Assembly (NCBI GenBank): GCA_013360215.1
Contig: JABWCP010000007.1
Coordinates: 62,001-126,000, forward strand
Origin: a bacterium
Lineage (GTDB): Bacteria > CLD3 > SB21
DNA length: 64,000 nucleotides
Direction: 5' to 3'
Shown piece by piece: positions 53,935-61,783 of this stretch. The notes beneath the pieces were generated by a model, which did not search any database, was not told where the DNA came from, and saw nothing but the letters and a program-made list of their open reading frames with translations. Each line of letters begins with the position of its first letter. The first letter of the stretch is position 1. The translations under genes and the position numbers were made by a program.

Positions 53935-54906
53935 ATGAAACGATGGATTGTTTACTTACTGCTCTGTGCTGGCTTTTATTTTTGGCCTGTGTACGGGCAA
54001 GAGAATAATGAAAAAGACGATGCCCGTCCTTCGGTTTCCGGTTACGCCCAGATCATATATTCTCAATACCTCAAAAATCAGGAACATGATCGCCAGAGCG
54101 GGTTTGATATAAATCGTGTGCGTTTTGCTTTTGAAGGAAGCGTCCTTCCTGATCGTGTACATTATGCCGTGGAGTTTGATCCGCAAGGGTCGCCGATCCT
54201 AGACGACACGTATCTTGATTTCATGATCTCTAAAAATTCAAAAGTCCGGCTAGGTCGGTATAAAATTCCTTTCGGCGCTGAGAACCCGACCGGTGAAGAC
54301 GAACTACATTTCATCGAAAAAAGTAAAGTGGTCGAATCTGTCTTTTCCGCACGCGAAGTAGGTATTGGTACATATTATGAGCAGAATTGGATTGTCGGTG
54401 ATGTCGGATATTTTCAAAAATCGGAAGACGAGCATATCGAACGCGACGTCATCGGGCGAATCGGTTTTAAACCATTCGGAAAATATATTGAAACCGGCGG
54501 TTCGGGGTATTACGAAAAAATTCATACCGATTCGACCAATTTTGCCATTCATCGCATCGGCGCCGATCTGACGTGTGAAGTCGGACCGATCAAAATACAG
54601 GGCGAATACATACGCTCCAAAGGTACGATGGAAGACAAACACCTTTCCGGATACGGGTATTATGGATACGGGCAATACACCCACCATATCGGTGATACCC
54701 AAATTTCGTGGGGCGTGCGGTATGAATTTTATCAACCGGATAAAAACAACAAATCCGATCAGGAAAGAAAGTATGTCGTAGGTTCTACGATCGCATTCCA
54801 TCCGAGAATGCGGGCACAGGTCAATTTCCAACATATCCGTGAGAATATTGAAACCAATAATCAGGGACAAAATAAACTGATTGTCCAATACCAATTTAGT
54901 TTCTGA
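53935..54906 (+). CDS. Outer-membrane porin, phosphate-selective (OprO/OprP) type
   Basis: 323 residues. Signal peptide ending VYGQ near residue 22, then alternating amphipathic beta strands through to a terminal Phe (VQYQFSF), the hallmark of outer-membrane barrels. The start of the mature barrel (SGYAQIIYSQYL, FDINRVRFAFEGSVLPDRVHY) and KVRLGRYKIPFGAEN match the OprO/P family. Anion substrate specificity cannot be told; the set of conserved Lys/Arg for phosphate was not traced. AGGAG precedes the ATG. Confidence 0.85.
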   Translation: MKRWIVYLLLCAGFYFWPVYGQENNEKDDARPSVSGYAQIIYSQYLKNQEHDRQSGFDINRVRFAFEGSVLPDRVHYAVEFDPQGSPILDDTYLDFMISKNSKVRLGRYKIPFGAENPTGEDELHFIEKSKVVESVFSAREVGIGTYYEQNWIVGDVGYFQKSEDEHIERDVIGRIGFKPFGKYIETGGSGYYEKIHTDSTNFAIHRIGADLTCEVGPIKIQGEYIRSKGTMEDKHLSGYGYYGYGQYTHHIGDTQISWGVRYEFYQPDKNNKSDQERKYVVGSTIAFHPRMRAQVNFQHIRENIETNNQGQNKLIVQYQFSF

Positions 54907-54920
54907 TCAGAGGGCATTGC

Positions 54921-56012
54921 ATGTTTAAAAAGTACGGCGTACTCACAGCGGCTTGTATTTTCGGTATAGGCACGTTCTCAGTTTATCTTTTCGGAGAATG
55001 GCATGAAATACAAGATGAAGGTCTGCGTTGGTTTTTAGAATTGCCGCACATGACCTTATCTTTTTTTCTGATCATCATGCTTCCTTTAGCGGTCCATCAG
55101 ATGGCTATTCTGATTGAGCGTAAGAATGAGACGCGGATGTTGTGGACACGATTTATGGTGGTCGTCGTGCTGCCGTATATCGTCGTGGCGACCTATCTGG
55201 CCGCCGAATGGGATGAGATCGAGGAGGAGTGGTTGCCGTGGTTGATCAAACCGTCTCATTTTCTGATTGTACTGATCAATGGGATTATGATTCCGGGCAT
55301 TCTGTGGCTGATCATCAATAAATTCATACAGCTTTGGGATGAACGCGAGCGTTTCTTAAAACGCATTGTCGAGTTAGAAAATGAGTTGCGTTCATTTGTA
55401 CATCCCGAGGTGTACAAGCGTATTTATGAAAAAACTTCGCTGGAAGCTACCGGCGCATTTAAAATTATCATGGCGGACATGCAGGGATTCACAAAGTTTT
55501 GTGAAGCTCATTCGGCTGCAGAGGTTGCCAATCTGGCTAATGAATTCTGTAACTTGATGGACGAACGTATTCGGCAAGTCGGAGGAATCACATTATCCTA
55601 TGCCGGTGATTTGGTGTTTGCGCTTTTTGATGAACACATTGCAAGTGACGATATCGTAGGGGTGGCTAAAAAAATGCAGGAAACGTTTCGCGCGTTTGCA
55701 CAAGCCAAATTTCCGGATTGGGATACGAACCTCAATATCGGCATTCATTATAGCCGGGATATCGTACTAGGAACAATAGGCGGCGGAAGTGCACAGAAAC
55801 ATTTTACGGCCAATGGATTTGGCATCTGCGAAGTGTCGCGTATGTGTTCAGAAGCCGATCATGGGCAGATTCTCGTTTCGGAAGCATTTGCAGAAACCGT
55901 CACGAGTGACCCAATACGATCACGTCTCATAGGAATTGCATGGAGTAAACAGCCCAAAAATATTACAGTGCCTCCGGTTATGTTTGAATACCGTTTAGTT
56001 GAAATGAAATAA
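54921..56012 (+). CDS. Membrane class III adenylate/guanylate cyclase
   Basis: 363 residues. Four N-terminal membrane helices with acidic loops (GEWHEIQDEG, AEWDEIEEEW, an internal duplication-like pattern), a coiled-coil linker (about 140-165), and a class III cyclase domain (about 175-350). The metal-binding Asp residues are in IIMADMQGFTKF and SYAGDLVFALF, both intact, so activity is expected. It is the last gene of the porin operon and converges on a cyclic-nucleotide-binding protein gene, the natural receiver of its product. Confidence 0.9.
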   Translation: MFKKYGVLTAACIFGIGTFSVYLFGEWHEIQDEGLRWFLELPHMTLSFFLIIMLPLAVHQMAILIERKNETRMLWTRFMVVVVLPYIVVATYLAAEWDEIEEEWLPWLIKPSHFLIVLINGIMIPGILWLIINKFIQLWDERERFLKRIVELENELRSFVHPEVYKRIYEKTSLEATGAFKIIMADMQGFTKFCEAHSAAEVANLANEFCNLMDERIRQVGGITLSYAGDLVFALFDEHIASDDIVGVAKKMQETFRAFAQAKFPDWDTNLNIGIHYSRDIVLGTIGGGSAQKHFTANGFGICEVSRMCSEADHGQILVSEAFAETVTSDPIRSRLIGIAWSKQPKNITVPPVMFEYRLVEMK

Positions 56013-56054
56013 CTTAAACGGTAAAGGTGGGACTTAAAATTTTTTAATACCTGA

Positions 56055-56561
56055 TTACGCCGATACCGGAGACTCCTGCATAATGCGCTCGATATCCTGG
56101 CACACGCGTGTGATGAGGTCGCCGATTTTTTCGCGAACATTGGGTGTGAGCTCTTCGCCAAATTCAAAATTGGCGCCCTCTATGCCGTAAATAATGACTT
56201 CCGGAACGGGATGGTGTAATGCTTTGGCCAATTCGATAGCCTCGGAAATACTATAGGCATGCGAAGAGTAATTGAAAAAATTACCGGGTATAATATCGGC
56301 ATTAGCCCGAAGCCTGTAGATGGTCCCCGGTATGTTATCCGAACACACTGTATCTATGATGATAACCCATCGTGCATCGGACCATACATCTTGCAGCGAC
56401 GAGCCGTCGCCGTTATGTTCGATGACGCACACATCCGGTAAACACATGTCCGCTATGGCGCGCGCCACTTCGATACCGGCGCGATCATCCCGCCGGTATT
56501 CATTGCCGATGCCGATCACGACGACCGATGCCGGCGTTGTGATAACATTATATTCTTTCAT
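56055..56561 (-). CDS. [NiFe] hydrogenase maturation protease (HycI/HyaD family)
   Basis: 168 residues from the ATG at 56561 (AAAGGAA upstream). Family signature VVIGIGNEYRRDDRAGIEVA with the nickel-sensing acidic residue, then IEHNGDGSSLQDV and SSHAYSISEAIELAKAL (conserved His). It clips the C-terminus of the hydrogenase large subunit after nickel insertion. No hydrogenase subunit gene is in the window. It follows the cyclic-nucleotide-binding protein by 40 bases; these two normally flank the structural genes of group 3-type hydrogenase operons. Confidence 0.9.
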   Translation of the reverse strand: MKEYNVITTPASVVVIGIGNEYRRDDRAGIEVARAIADMCLPDVCVIEHNGDGSSLQDVWSDARWVIIIDTVCSDNIPGTIYRLRANADIIPGNFFNYSSHAYSISEAIELAKALHHPVPEVIIYGIEGANFEFGEELTPNVREKIGDLITRVCQDIERIMQESPVSA

Positions 56562-56601
56562 AAGCCGTTCCTTTAATGGTGAATAAAACGAACGGTGCAT
56601 T

Positions 56602-57060
56602 TTATACGTGTTCGATCATGTCCAAAATCTGGAGCCGTGTGGATTCCAGGCGCTGGGTCACGATATGCGAAAACCGTTTGAGCAATTGGTATCCGAGTTC
56701 ATGATCGGATTCGCATTTGTTGCGCAGGCATCGTCCATCCAGTGCTATAGCTAATGTCAAATCCAAAGCCCGCGCATCAAATTGCCAATGGTACGGCGGG
56801 ATGAGCCATGACCATCCGAGGATATCGCCTTCGGTCAACGTATGTATGCCGATGTGACCGCGACCGGGCGATCCGATTTCTAATGCAATCTTGCCTTGGC
56901 GGATCAGATAAAATTCGTTAGCCTCCTGCCCTTCGCGAAAAATAATTTGTCCCGTATCAAACCGCACATTGGATGCACAACCGATGATCAATTCAACGTG
57001 CTCGGCTGACATATCAATCAGTAACGGGTGCTGCATCAGAAAAAACTTCAAATCTTTCAT
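56602..57060 (-). CDS. Cyclic-nucleotide-binding domain protein
   Basis: 152 residues from the ATG at 57060; the 15-residue longer frame is unlikely. A single cNMP-binding beta-roll: FDTGQIIFREGQEANEFYLIRQGKIAL, then GDILGWSWLIPPYHWQFDARAL, where the phosphate-binding cassette would sit (it lacks the usual R-S-A triplet, so ligand binding may be altered). A C-terminal helix follows; no DNA-binding domain. Such stand-alone proteins precede hydrogenase genes in group 3b operons. Its leader DNA is strongly structured (57087-57202). Confidence 0.85.
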   Translation of the reverse strand: MKDLKFFLMQHPLLIDMSAEHVELIIGCASNVRFDTGQIIFREGQEANEFYLIRQGKIALEIGSPGRGHIGIHTLTEGDILGWSWLIPPYHWQFDARALDLTLAIALDGRCLRNKCESDHELGYQLLKRFSHIVTQRLESTRLQILDMIEHV

Positions 57061-57086
57061 AGTGGTTTTCCGTCTTAAAAATAAGC

Positions 57087-57202
57087 GCCGGCATAACAGA
57101 CACACCCGGACATCAAACGATACAGCCGTAAGCTGTATGTAAACGAATCGTACACGTACTCGGGTCCTGGATATCGGGGGAAGGCGGGAACGTTATGCCG
57201 GC
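57087..57202 (-). promoter_or_regulatory. Structured leader-like element upstream of the cNMP-binding gene
   Basis: An 11-bp perfect inverted repeat, GCCGGCATAAC at 57087-57097 and GTTATGCCGGC at 57192-57202, closes about 95 bases that contain ACCCG/CGGGT and the perfect hairpin ATACAGC-CGTAA-GCTGTAT (57120-57138). The element ends 27 bases before the ATG and, on the minus strand, is followed by a T-rich run. The nested stems look like RNA rather than a protein-binding site. Identity unknown. Beyond it to 57376 I see only a small hairpin (GGACT-CCTAT-AGTCC, 57220-57234). Confidence 0.5.
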
Positions 57203-57376
57203 AAAAGTTTTCATACACCGGACTCCTATAGTCCTGTAACTTAAGATAAGGCTAATGACTCGACTGCGCGACGACGTAGGTCATCACGATGTGTGATATG
57301 CGTCAGCGGTTTAAGTTAAATGGCCCTAAGTTGTTGAGATTTATAGAAGTTCAAAGTATGAGGGGGGAGGGGATGC

Positions 57377-57727
57377 TCAAGGCTGAATTTTTATACGTTC
57401 TTTTTTAGGGAGTTTTTTGACGACTTCGTCGTAGGAATGATCAATCATTAGAAAAATTTCTTTATCCGGCACGGATCCGTCCAAATACACGCTATTCCAC
57501 AATTTTTTATTCATGTGGTATCCCGGTTGAACGCCTTCGTAACGCTCGCGCCATTCGATGGCTTTTTCAGGATCGGCTTTGAGATTGATAAATTCGGCAA
57601 TATGGGTATTGATGAGAGCGAAAATTTTTCCACTGACCCGGAATACCAATGTTTCGTGATCAAACGGAAAATCCTCATCGGTTGATTTTTTCTTAAGACA
57701 ATATGTGCGGATCGTTTCGAGATTCAT
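57377..57727 (-). CDS. MmcQ/YjbR family protein
   Basis: 116 residues, the usual length. Family marks: N-terminal ETIRTYCLKKKSTDEDFPF, then LVFRVSGKIFALIN, YHMNKKLWNSVYLDG and the C-terminal helix DHSYDEVVKKLPKKER. The fold resembles the double-wing DNA-binding (CyaY-like) domains; the true role is unclear. Its start lies only 36 bases downstream of an intrinsic terminator that ends a structured leader, so it may be controlled by attenuation. Confidence 0.9.
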   Translation of the reverse strand: MNLETIRTYCLKKKSTDEDFPFDHETLVFRVSGKIFALINTHIAEFINLKADPEKAIEWRERYEGVQPGYHMNKKLWNSVYLDGSVPDKEIFLMIDHSYDEVVKKLPKKERIKIQP

Positions 57728-57762
57728 GATGCGTGAGTAATTTTAGTTTGAATTCACTTCGT

Positions 57763-57791
57763 AAAAAACAGAACCCCGCTTTTCAGCGGGG
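57763..57791 (-). terminator. Intrinsic terminator closing the structured leader
   Basis: Minus-strand stem AGCCCCGCT region: CCCCGCT pairs with AGCGGGG across a 4-base loop, then TTCTGTTTTTT. It lies between the leader and the MmcQ/YjbR start codon. Confidence 0.8.
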
Positions 57792-57946
57792 CTCAACGAT
57801 TTCCGGGAACCCCCGTAGCACGTCGCTAGCGGGCATCACCGGAGGTTCCCATTAAGTTATGCTTAATACGGATCACCTCCTATCCCCAGGGTTGAAACTT
57901 CTCGCCTGAAATCGCCCTGAACAATTTCACGCGAAGCGTTAATTAC
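57763..57946 (-). ncRNA. Candidate structured RNA or attenuator leader upstream of MmcQ/YjbR gene
   Basis: On the minus strand a strong promoter (57953-57981) precedes about 180 bases rich in stems: ATTAAG-TTATG-CTTAAT (57851-57867), GGAGGT/ACCTCC enclosing it (57841-57846, 57875-57880), and GGGAACC/GGTTCCC (57805-57811, 57844-57850) enclosing a CCCG/CGGG hairpin. The second and third stems compete for the same bases, so the RNA could switch. It ends with terminator CCCCGCT-AGCGGGG plus T run. It may be a free ncRNA (e.g. 6S-like) or a riboswitch; I could not match a known class. Confidence 0.5.
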
Positions 57947-57952
57947 GTATTA

Positions 57953-57981
57953 AACTTACAAGCTATCCTTTCCATTGTCAA
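57953..57981 (-). promoter_or_regulatory. Promoter of the structured leader
   Basis: Minus-strand TTGACA at 57981-57976, 17-base spacer, TAAGTT at 57958-57953. The -35 is perfect, the -10 matches 4 of 6. Between this promoter and the repeat array at 58055 nothing else is seen. Confidence 0.5.
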
Positions 57982-58054
57982 TACTCATTTTTGCAGATGA
58001 CGCTCCTGTTGAAGTATTGTTCTGAAAACATCAGTACATACGGCTTGCAAAAAA

Positions 58055-58757
58055 ACAAGTTCTCGCTAAGACGCTAAGTTTTTAATTACAATCGAAACAT
58101 TTTTTATCTTTGCGGCTCTGCGAGAGGTTATTATTGATGGTAGCTTCAGTAGGTGCACGACACCTCGGTACGTCGCTTCGCTCCTACTCGGTGTCAGATA
58201 GCATGCGCCGAGTTGAGGGTTCTGTAAAGACAGAAAACATATTCTCGCTAAGACGCTAAGTTTTTAATTACAATCGAAACATTTTTTATCTTTGCGACTC
58301 TGCGAGAGAATTTTATTGATGCTATCTTCAGTAGGCGCACGACACTTCGGTACGTCGCTTCGCTCCTACTCGGTGTCAGATAGCATGCGTCTAGTTGAGG
58401 GTGCTATATATATAATAATATAGACAGAAAACATGTTCTCGCTAAGACGCTAAGCCTCGAAGTGCAATCGAAGCGTTTTTTATCTTTGCGACTCTGCGAG
58501 AGGTTATGATTGATGGTAGCTTCAGTAGGCGTACGGCACCTCGATACGTCGCTTCGCTCCTACTCGGTGTCAGATAGCATGCGCCGAGTTGAGGGTTCTG
58601 TAAAGACAGAAAACAAGTTCTCGCCAAGGTGCTAAGTTTTAAATTACGATCGAAACATTTTTTATCTTTGCGACTCCGCGAGAGGTTATTATTGATGGTA
58701 GCTTCAGTAGGCGCACGACACTTCGATACGTCGTTTTGTTCCTACTTGGTGTCAGAT
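58055..58757. repeat. Four-unit tandem array of about 182-bp intergenic repeats
   Basis: Units begin at 58055, 58237, 58431 and 58613 (lengths 182, 194, 182 and a shorter last unit of about 145). Each starts with TTCTCGCTAAGACGCTAAG, an imperfect inverted partner of CTTTGCGACTCTGCGAGAG about 30 bases on, then carries a GACACC / GGTGTC hairpin around GTACGTCGCTTCGCTCC. Unit 2 has an extra TA-rich insert; unit 4 is more diverged. The array resembles interspersed repeats of environmental bacteria. No gene is credible here. From 58758 to 58852 nothing further is seen except a GCTCGCG/CGCGAGC hairpin. Confidence 0.9.
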
Positions 58758-58852
58758 GGTTGTTGATGAAGAAATGATGGGAGAAGCGGTGTCCCGCGTG
58801 AGGGATGTGGAGGGTGAGCTCGCGTACAGGCGCGAGCGAAGACCCCGTAAAC

Positions 58853-58929
58853 GCGCCAAAGGCGCGTGCGGAGGCCGATAGCCCGGAGCAAGCCCGACCC
58901 GTCACGCCGCGCGCGTGACGGGGCACGCC
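58853..58929. repeat. Dispersed GC-rich hairpin repeat, copy 2
   Basis: Same element as 41696-41771: GCGCC-AAA-GGCGC, then GGAGGCCGATAGCCCGG, AGCCCGACCCG, and TCACGCC...GCGTGA hairpin, ending CGGGGCACGCC. It lies 25 bases past the stop of the CBS-domain gene and may serve as its 3' end structure. Confidence 0.85.
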
Positions 58930-58953
58930 TAAAAAATGAATATCTATAATTTA

Positions 58954-59892
58954 TTATGCGCCGGCTTCGTCGCGTAAACCGAAACGCATCGGATGCGGCG
59001 GAAGATTGATGATTTCATCCGGATAAAACGATACGATATAATCAATCACGCCGCGTACGGACGTAAACGCAACCGGTTCGCCGTTTTCATTGACGATCGG
59101 GATATGGCGTACATCGTGCAGTGCAAGGATACGAATCGCCGCGCTAATAGGGTCGTGCATTTGCAGACACTGCGGTGCGACACGCATATAGTCATCCACT
59201 TTAGCGGTATCAAAATCCGGCGTCTCGTGTGCGATCTTGTACAATAAAAAACGCTCCGTCACGGTACCGATCAATTTTTTGTCACGCACAACCATGACGC
59301 AGCCGATATTGCGATCGGCCATCTGCCGCACCGCATCTTTGAGCAGGCCGCCGGACTCCACACACAAAGCCGCGGGCGGATCCAGGACACCGATCGGACG
59401 ATCAAAATCTTCGGGATCAATGCCTTGCTTTTCACGGGCTCGTTTTTTTTCGGATGAACGCGGTTTTTTTTCTTCGGTATCAAGCCGGACATGCATTTTG
59501 GCTAAAATGTGATCCAAGATGTCTTCGAACGTGAGAATGCCGCTCGGATCTCCGACCTGGCTGAGTACGGTGATATTGCGAAATCCGCCGAACGTCATTT
59601 CATTGAGCGCGTACTCCGCCGAATCGTCGGCATACAAACAATGCGTATCAGTGCTCATCAGGCGCGTAACCGGCGTATGTGAAAACTCCATATGCATCGC
59701 GATCAGATTGCGAAGAATGGTCCGCTCGGACAGCGTTCCTATCAATGCGCCTTTGTCACGCACCAAAATACATCCGCTTTTGGTTTGCTCCATCATCGCG
59801 ACCACATCGGCCACGGTCGCATCTTTTTCTACATAGAGCGGTTTGCGGGGATTGAGTGAATCCACACGGGCTTTGGTAATTCCTGCATTCAT
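58954..59892 (-). CDS. Protein with four CBS domains
   Basis: 312 residues forming two CBS pairs (about 10-130 and 155-300), separated by a Lys/Arg-rich linker (EEKKPRSSEKKRAREKQ). CBS pairs bind adenine nucleotides and act as energy sensors. Repeated motifs: DATVADVVAMMEQTKSGCILV / GLLKDAVRQMADRNIGCVMV (each listed in part), each followed by GTLSERTIL or GTVTERFLL. No catalytic domain. It follows apbE and the Rnf genes in the same direction with an 80-base gap and may tune the pump or another partner; that role is inferred. Confidence 0.9.
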   Translation of the reverse strand: MNAGITKARVDSLNPRKPLYVEKDATVADVVAMMEQTKSGCILVRDKGALIGTLSERTILRNLIAMHMEFSHTPVTRLMSTDTHCLYADDSAEYALNEMTFGGFRNITVLSQVGDPSGILTFEDILDHILAKMHVRLDTEEKKPRSSEKKRAREKQGIDPEDFDRPIGVLDPPAALCVESGGLLKDAVRQMADRNIGCVMVVRDKKLIGTVTERFLLYKIAHETPDFDTAKVDDYMRVAPQCLQMHDPISAAIRILALHDVRHIPIVNENGEPVAFTSVRGVIDYIVSFYPDEIINLPPHPMRFGLRDEAGA

Positions 59893-59972
59893 GGTAACCT
59901 CGCCGTTAAAATGTCCGTTGAACGGACCGTTGATCTATCGCTTTTCCAGTTCTCGCATCCATTCTTTTTCGA

Positions 59973-60947
59973 TCATGCGCCCCACGTCATGCATTGAAAT
60001 CGGTCGGTATGATCGGCGAGAATTTTCTTTTTATTTTCATCCGTGCTAAAAAACAAACCCGTAGCCAGCGCATCCGTGTCGCGTCCATTGGTCCCGACGA
60101 TAGTCAGGCTTTGGAACTGTGCCCGTTTGGGTTCGGCTAGTTTGGGATCGATCAAATGATGGTACACGCGTCCGCCGGAACGGAAATACTGTTCATACGT
60201 ACCCGACGTCGCGATCGCCTGATCATGCAGTGTCACGATAGTCGCCATCACATCGGCACGTTCGGGATCGCGCACACCGACACGCCAGCCTTCGCCGTCG
60301 GCTCGCTGGCCCAGTGCGACGATATCTCCTCCCAGATTGATCAGCGCCTGCGTGATCCCTTCTTTTTTCAAAACTTCGGCGGCACGATCAGCGGCATACC
60401 CTTTGGCGATACCGCCAAGATCAAGCCGTACGTCGGGTGATAAAATTTTTACCGACGCCTCGGAGCCACTCGTCACATGAATAAAACGATGCAGGGACAG
60501 TCCGGCGAACCGCTGCCATACGTCTTGCGCGGGCGGCTCCGTGCGATGCTTCACATCCCAGGTATCGCTCACTTTTCCCAGCCCGGGCTCAAATCCGCCG
60601 TCGGTCACTTTGGACCAATGCAGCGCCCGTTCGATCAGATCGGCCGTTTCCGGTGCAACGCGAATTTCCGCGCCCGTCACCGCCGCATTGATACGTCCGA
60701 CATCGCTGGCCGGCGAAAAATATGTCAATAGACTTTCAAGTCTCTGTAATTCCTCAAACGCCGCTTCCATGGCGCGATCGGCCCAGCGCGCATCGTCCGA
60801 CACGACATGGATTTCGCCGATCGTTCCCATCAGAGGGCGCGTCATCGTGTACACACGGCGTCTTGATAAAAGCAATGGTCCCAGGCCGGCTCCGGCACAT
60901 ACCAGCAGCATGGCGCCGCTTGTTTTGAGAAATTGTCTTCGGTGCAT
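59973..60947 (-). CDS. apbE: FAD:protein FMN transferase ApbE
   Basis: 324 residues from the ATG at 60947 (CGGAG upstream); a 47-residue longer frame is rejected. The N-terminus MHRRQFLK is a twin-arginine (Tat) signal with a hydrophobic stretch, so it acts in the periplasm. Family blocks: MGTIGEIHV, the FEPGLGKVSDTW block, LDLGGIAKGYAADRA, INLGGDIVALG and ATSGTYEQYF. It covalently attaches FMN to Thr in RnfG and RnfD, which are encoded just upstream in the same operon. Confidence 0.93.
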   Translation of the reverse strand: MHRRQFLKTSGAMLLVCAGAGLGPLLLSRRRVYTMTRPLMGTIGEIHVVSDDARWADRAMEAAFEELQRLESLLTYFSPASDVGRINAAVTGAEIRVAPETADLIERALHWSKVTDGGFEPGLGKVSDTWDVKHRTEPPAQDVWQRFAGLSLHRFIHVTSGSEASVKILSPDVRLDLGGIAKGYAADRAAEVLKKEGITQALINLGGDIVALGQRADGEGWRVGVRDPERADVMATIVTLHDQAIATSGTYEQYFRSGGRVYHHLIDPKLAEPKRAQFQSLTIVGTNGRDTDALATGLFFSTDENKKKILADHTDRFQCMTWGA

Positions 60948-60963
60948 AAAAAAAACTCCGTTC

Positions 60964-61194
60964 TTATTTCGTCGGTGCAGCCGATCCGGCCCACGGCATT
61001 TTTTTGCGAAAGGCTTCCCGCGCTTCGCAATGACCGCCGCCGCAGCTTCCGTCTTCATCGCAGTGGCCGCACGACGGCTTATGGTCAAAAAGATTTTTAG
61101 TTTTCATACGGCGTGCGATCATCTGAACGATAATCCAGAACGCGCACAAAAATGCCGATGCAAAAACGGGCAAGATGTATTTGGCTAATTCCAT
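60964..61194 (-). CDS. Small Cys-rich membrane peptide of the Rnf operon (NqrM-like)
   Basis: 76 residues from the ATG at 61194. One membrane helix (about residues 5-27) and a Cys cluster on the other side: C42, C45, C51, C56 in SCGHCDEDGSCGGGHC. It stands between rnfA and apbE, with 4 and 16 base gaps. NqrM/DUF539 proteins, needed for iron insertion in Na+-NQR, have the same one-helix-plus-cysteines plan and also sit beside apbE. Homology is plausible but not proven; a similar role in loading the Rnf iron site is inferred. Confidence 0.7.
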   Translation of the reverse strand: MELAKYILPVFASAFLCAFWIIVQMIARRMKTKNLFDHKPSCGHCDEDGSCGGGHCEAREAFRKKMPWAGSAAPTK

Positions 61195-61198
61195 AATT

Positions 61199-61777
61199 TT
61201 AATTTGAGCTGAATAATCCGGCGAATCCCATAAACGCCATGGATAAAATACCGGCAATAATCAAACTGAGCGCCGTACCCTGCAGTGTTTTAGGAATATC
61301 CATAATGCGTGTTTCTTCACGAATACCGGCCATAATCACCAGAGCGAGCGTCATGCCGCCGCCACCGCCGAGCGCATAAAACAACGCTTGCACCAATCCG
61401 TATTCTTTGGACGTCTGGAATAACGCAATGCCGAGAATCGCACAATTGGTCGTGATCAGCGGAAGATAAATGCCGAGCGCACGAAAAAGTTCCGGGCTTA
61501 GTTTTTTGATAACCATTTCCAAAAACTGCACGGTGCTGGCAATCACCACGATAAAACTGATGAGCCGCAAATACGGCGCATACACAAGTACATAGGTATT
61601 AAGAGCCCATGCGCAAATCGCCGTAATGAGCATTACAAAAATATTGGCCAAACCCATACGGAATGCCGTCTCAATTTTATTAGACACGCCGAGAAACGGG
61701 CAAATGCCGAGAAAATTGGCCAAAGTAAAATTATTGATCAGCAGCGCCGAAATAAATATCCAGAGGTATTCGCCCAT
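61199..61777 (-). CDS. rnfA: Rnf electron transport complex subunit A
   Basis: 192 residues, six membrane helices. Typical sequence: NNFTLANFLGICPFLGVSNK with the conserved Cys that, with RnfE, binds the intramembrane iron centre, and a second Cys in LITTNCAILGIALFQ. With RnfE it forms the antiporter-like core for ion movement across the inner membrane. The order rnfD-G-E-A and the RnfD sequence show an Rnf rather than Nqr complex. 6 bases separate it from rnfE. Confidence 0.93.
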   Translation of the reverse strand: MGEYLWIFISALLINNFTLANFLGICPFLGVSNKIETAFRMGLANIFVMLITAICAWALNTYVLVYAPYLRLISFIVVIASTVQFLEMVIKKLSPELFRALGIYLPLITTNCAILGIALFQTSKEYGLVQALFYALGGGGGMTLALVIMAGIREETRIMDIPKTLQGTALSLIIAGILSMAFMGFAGLFSSN

Positions 61778-61783
61778 ATACGC

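Noticed and set aside
57283-57297. CRP-type site near the cNMP-binding gene
   Set aside because: ATCAC-GATGT-GTGAT has the half-sites in the inverse order to TGTGA-N6-TCACA, and the protein has no DNA-binding domain.
57800-57900. Cobalamin or FMN riboswitch upstream of MmcQ/YjbR
   Set aside because: A fragment with TTAAT-GGGAACC-CGGTG resembles part of a cobalamin switch, but the remaining conserved boxes are missing or out of order.
58055-58757. Possible CRISPR array
   Set aside because: Units are about 182 bases and similar throughout; there are no short constant repeats with unique spacers and no cas genes.
58442-58926. Short minus-strand frames in the repeat array that share LLKLPSIITSR
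   Set aside because: They are translations of the same DNA repeat, without ribosome sites; the similarity is a property of the repeat.
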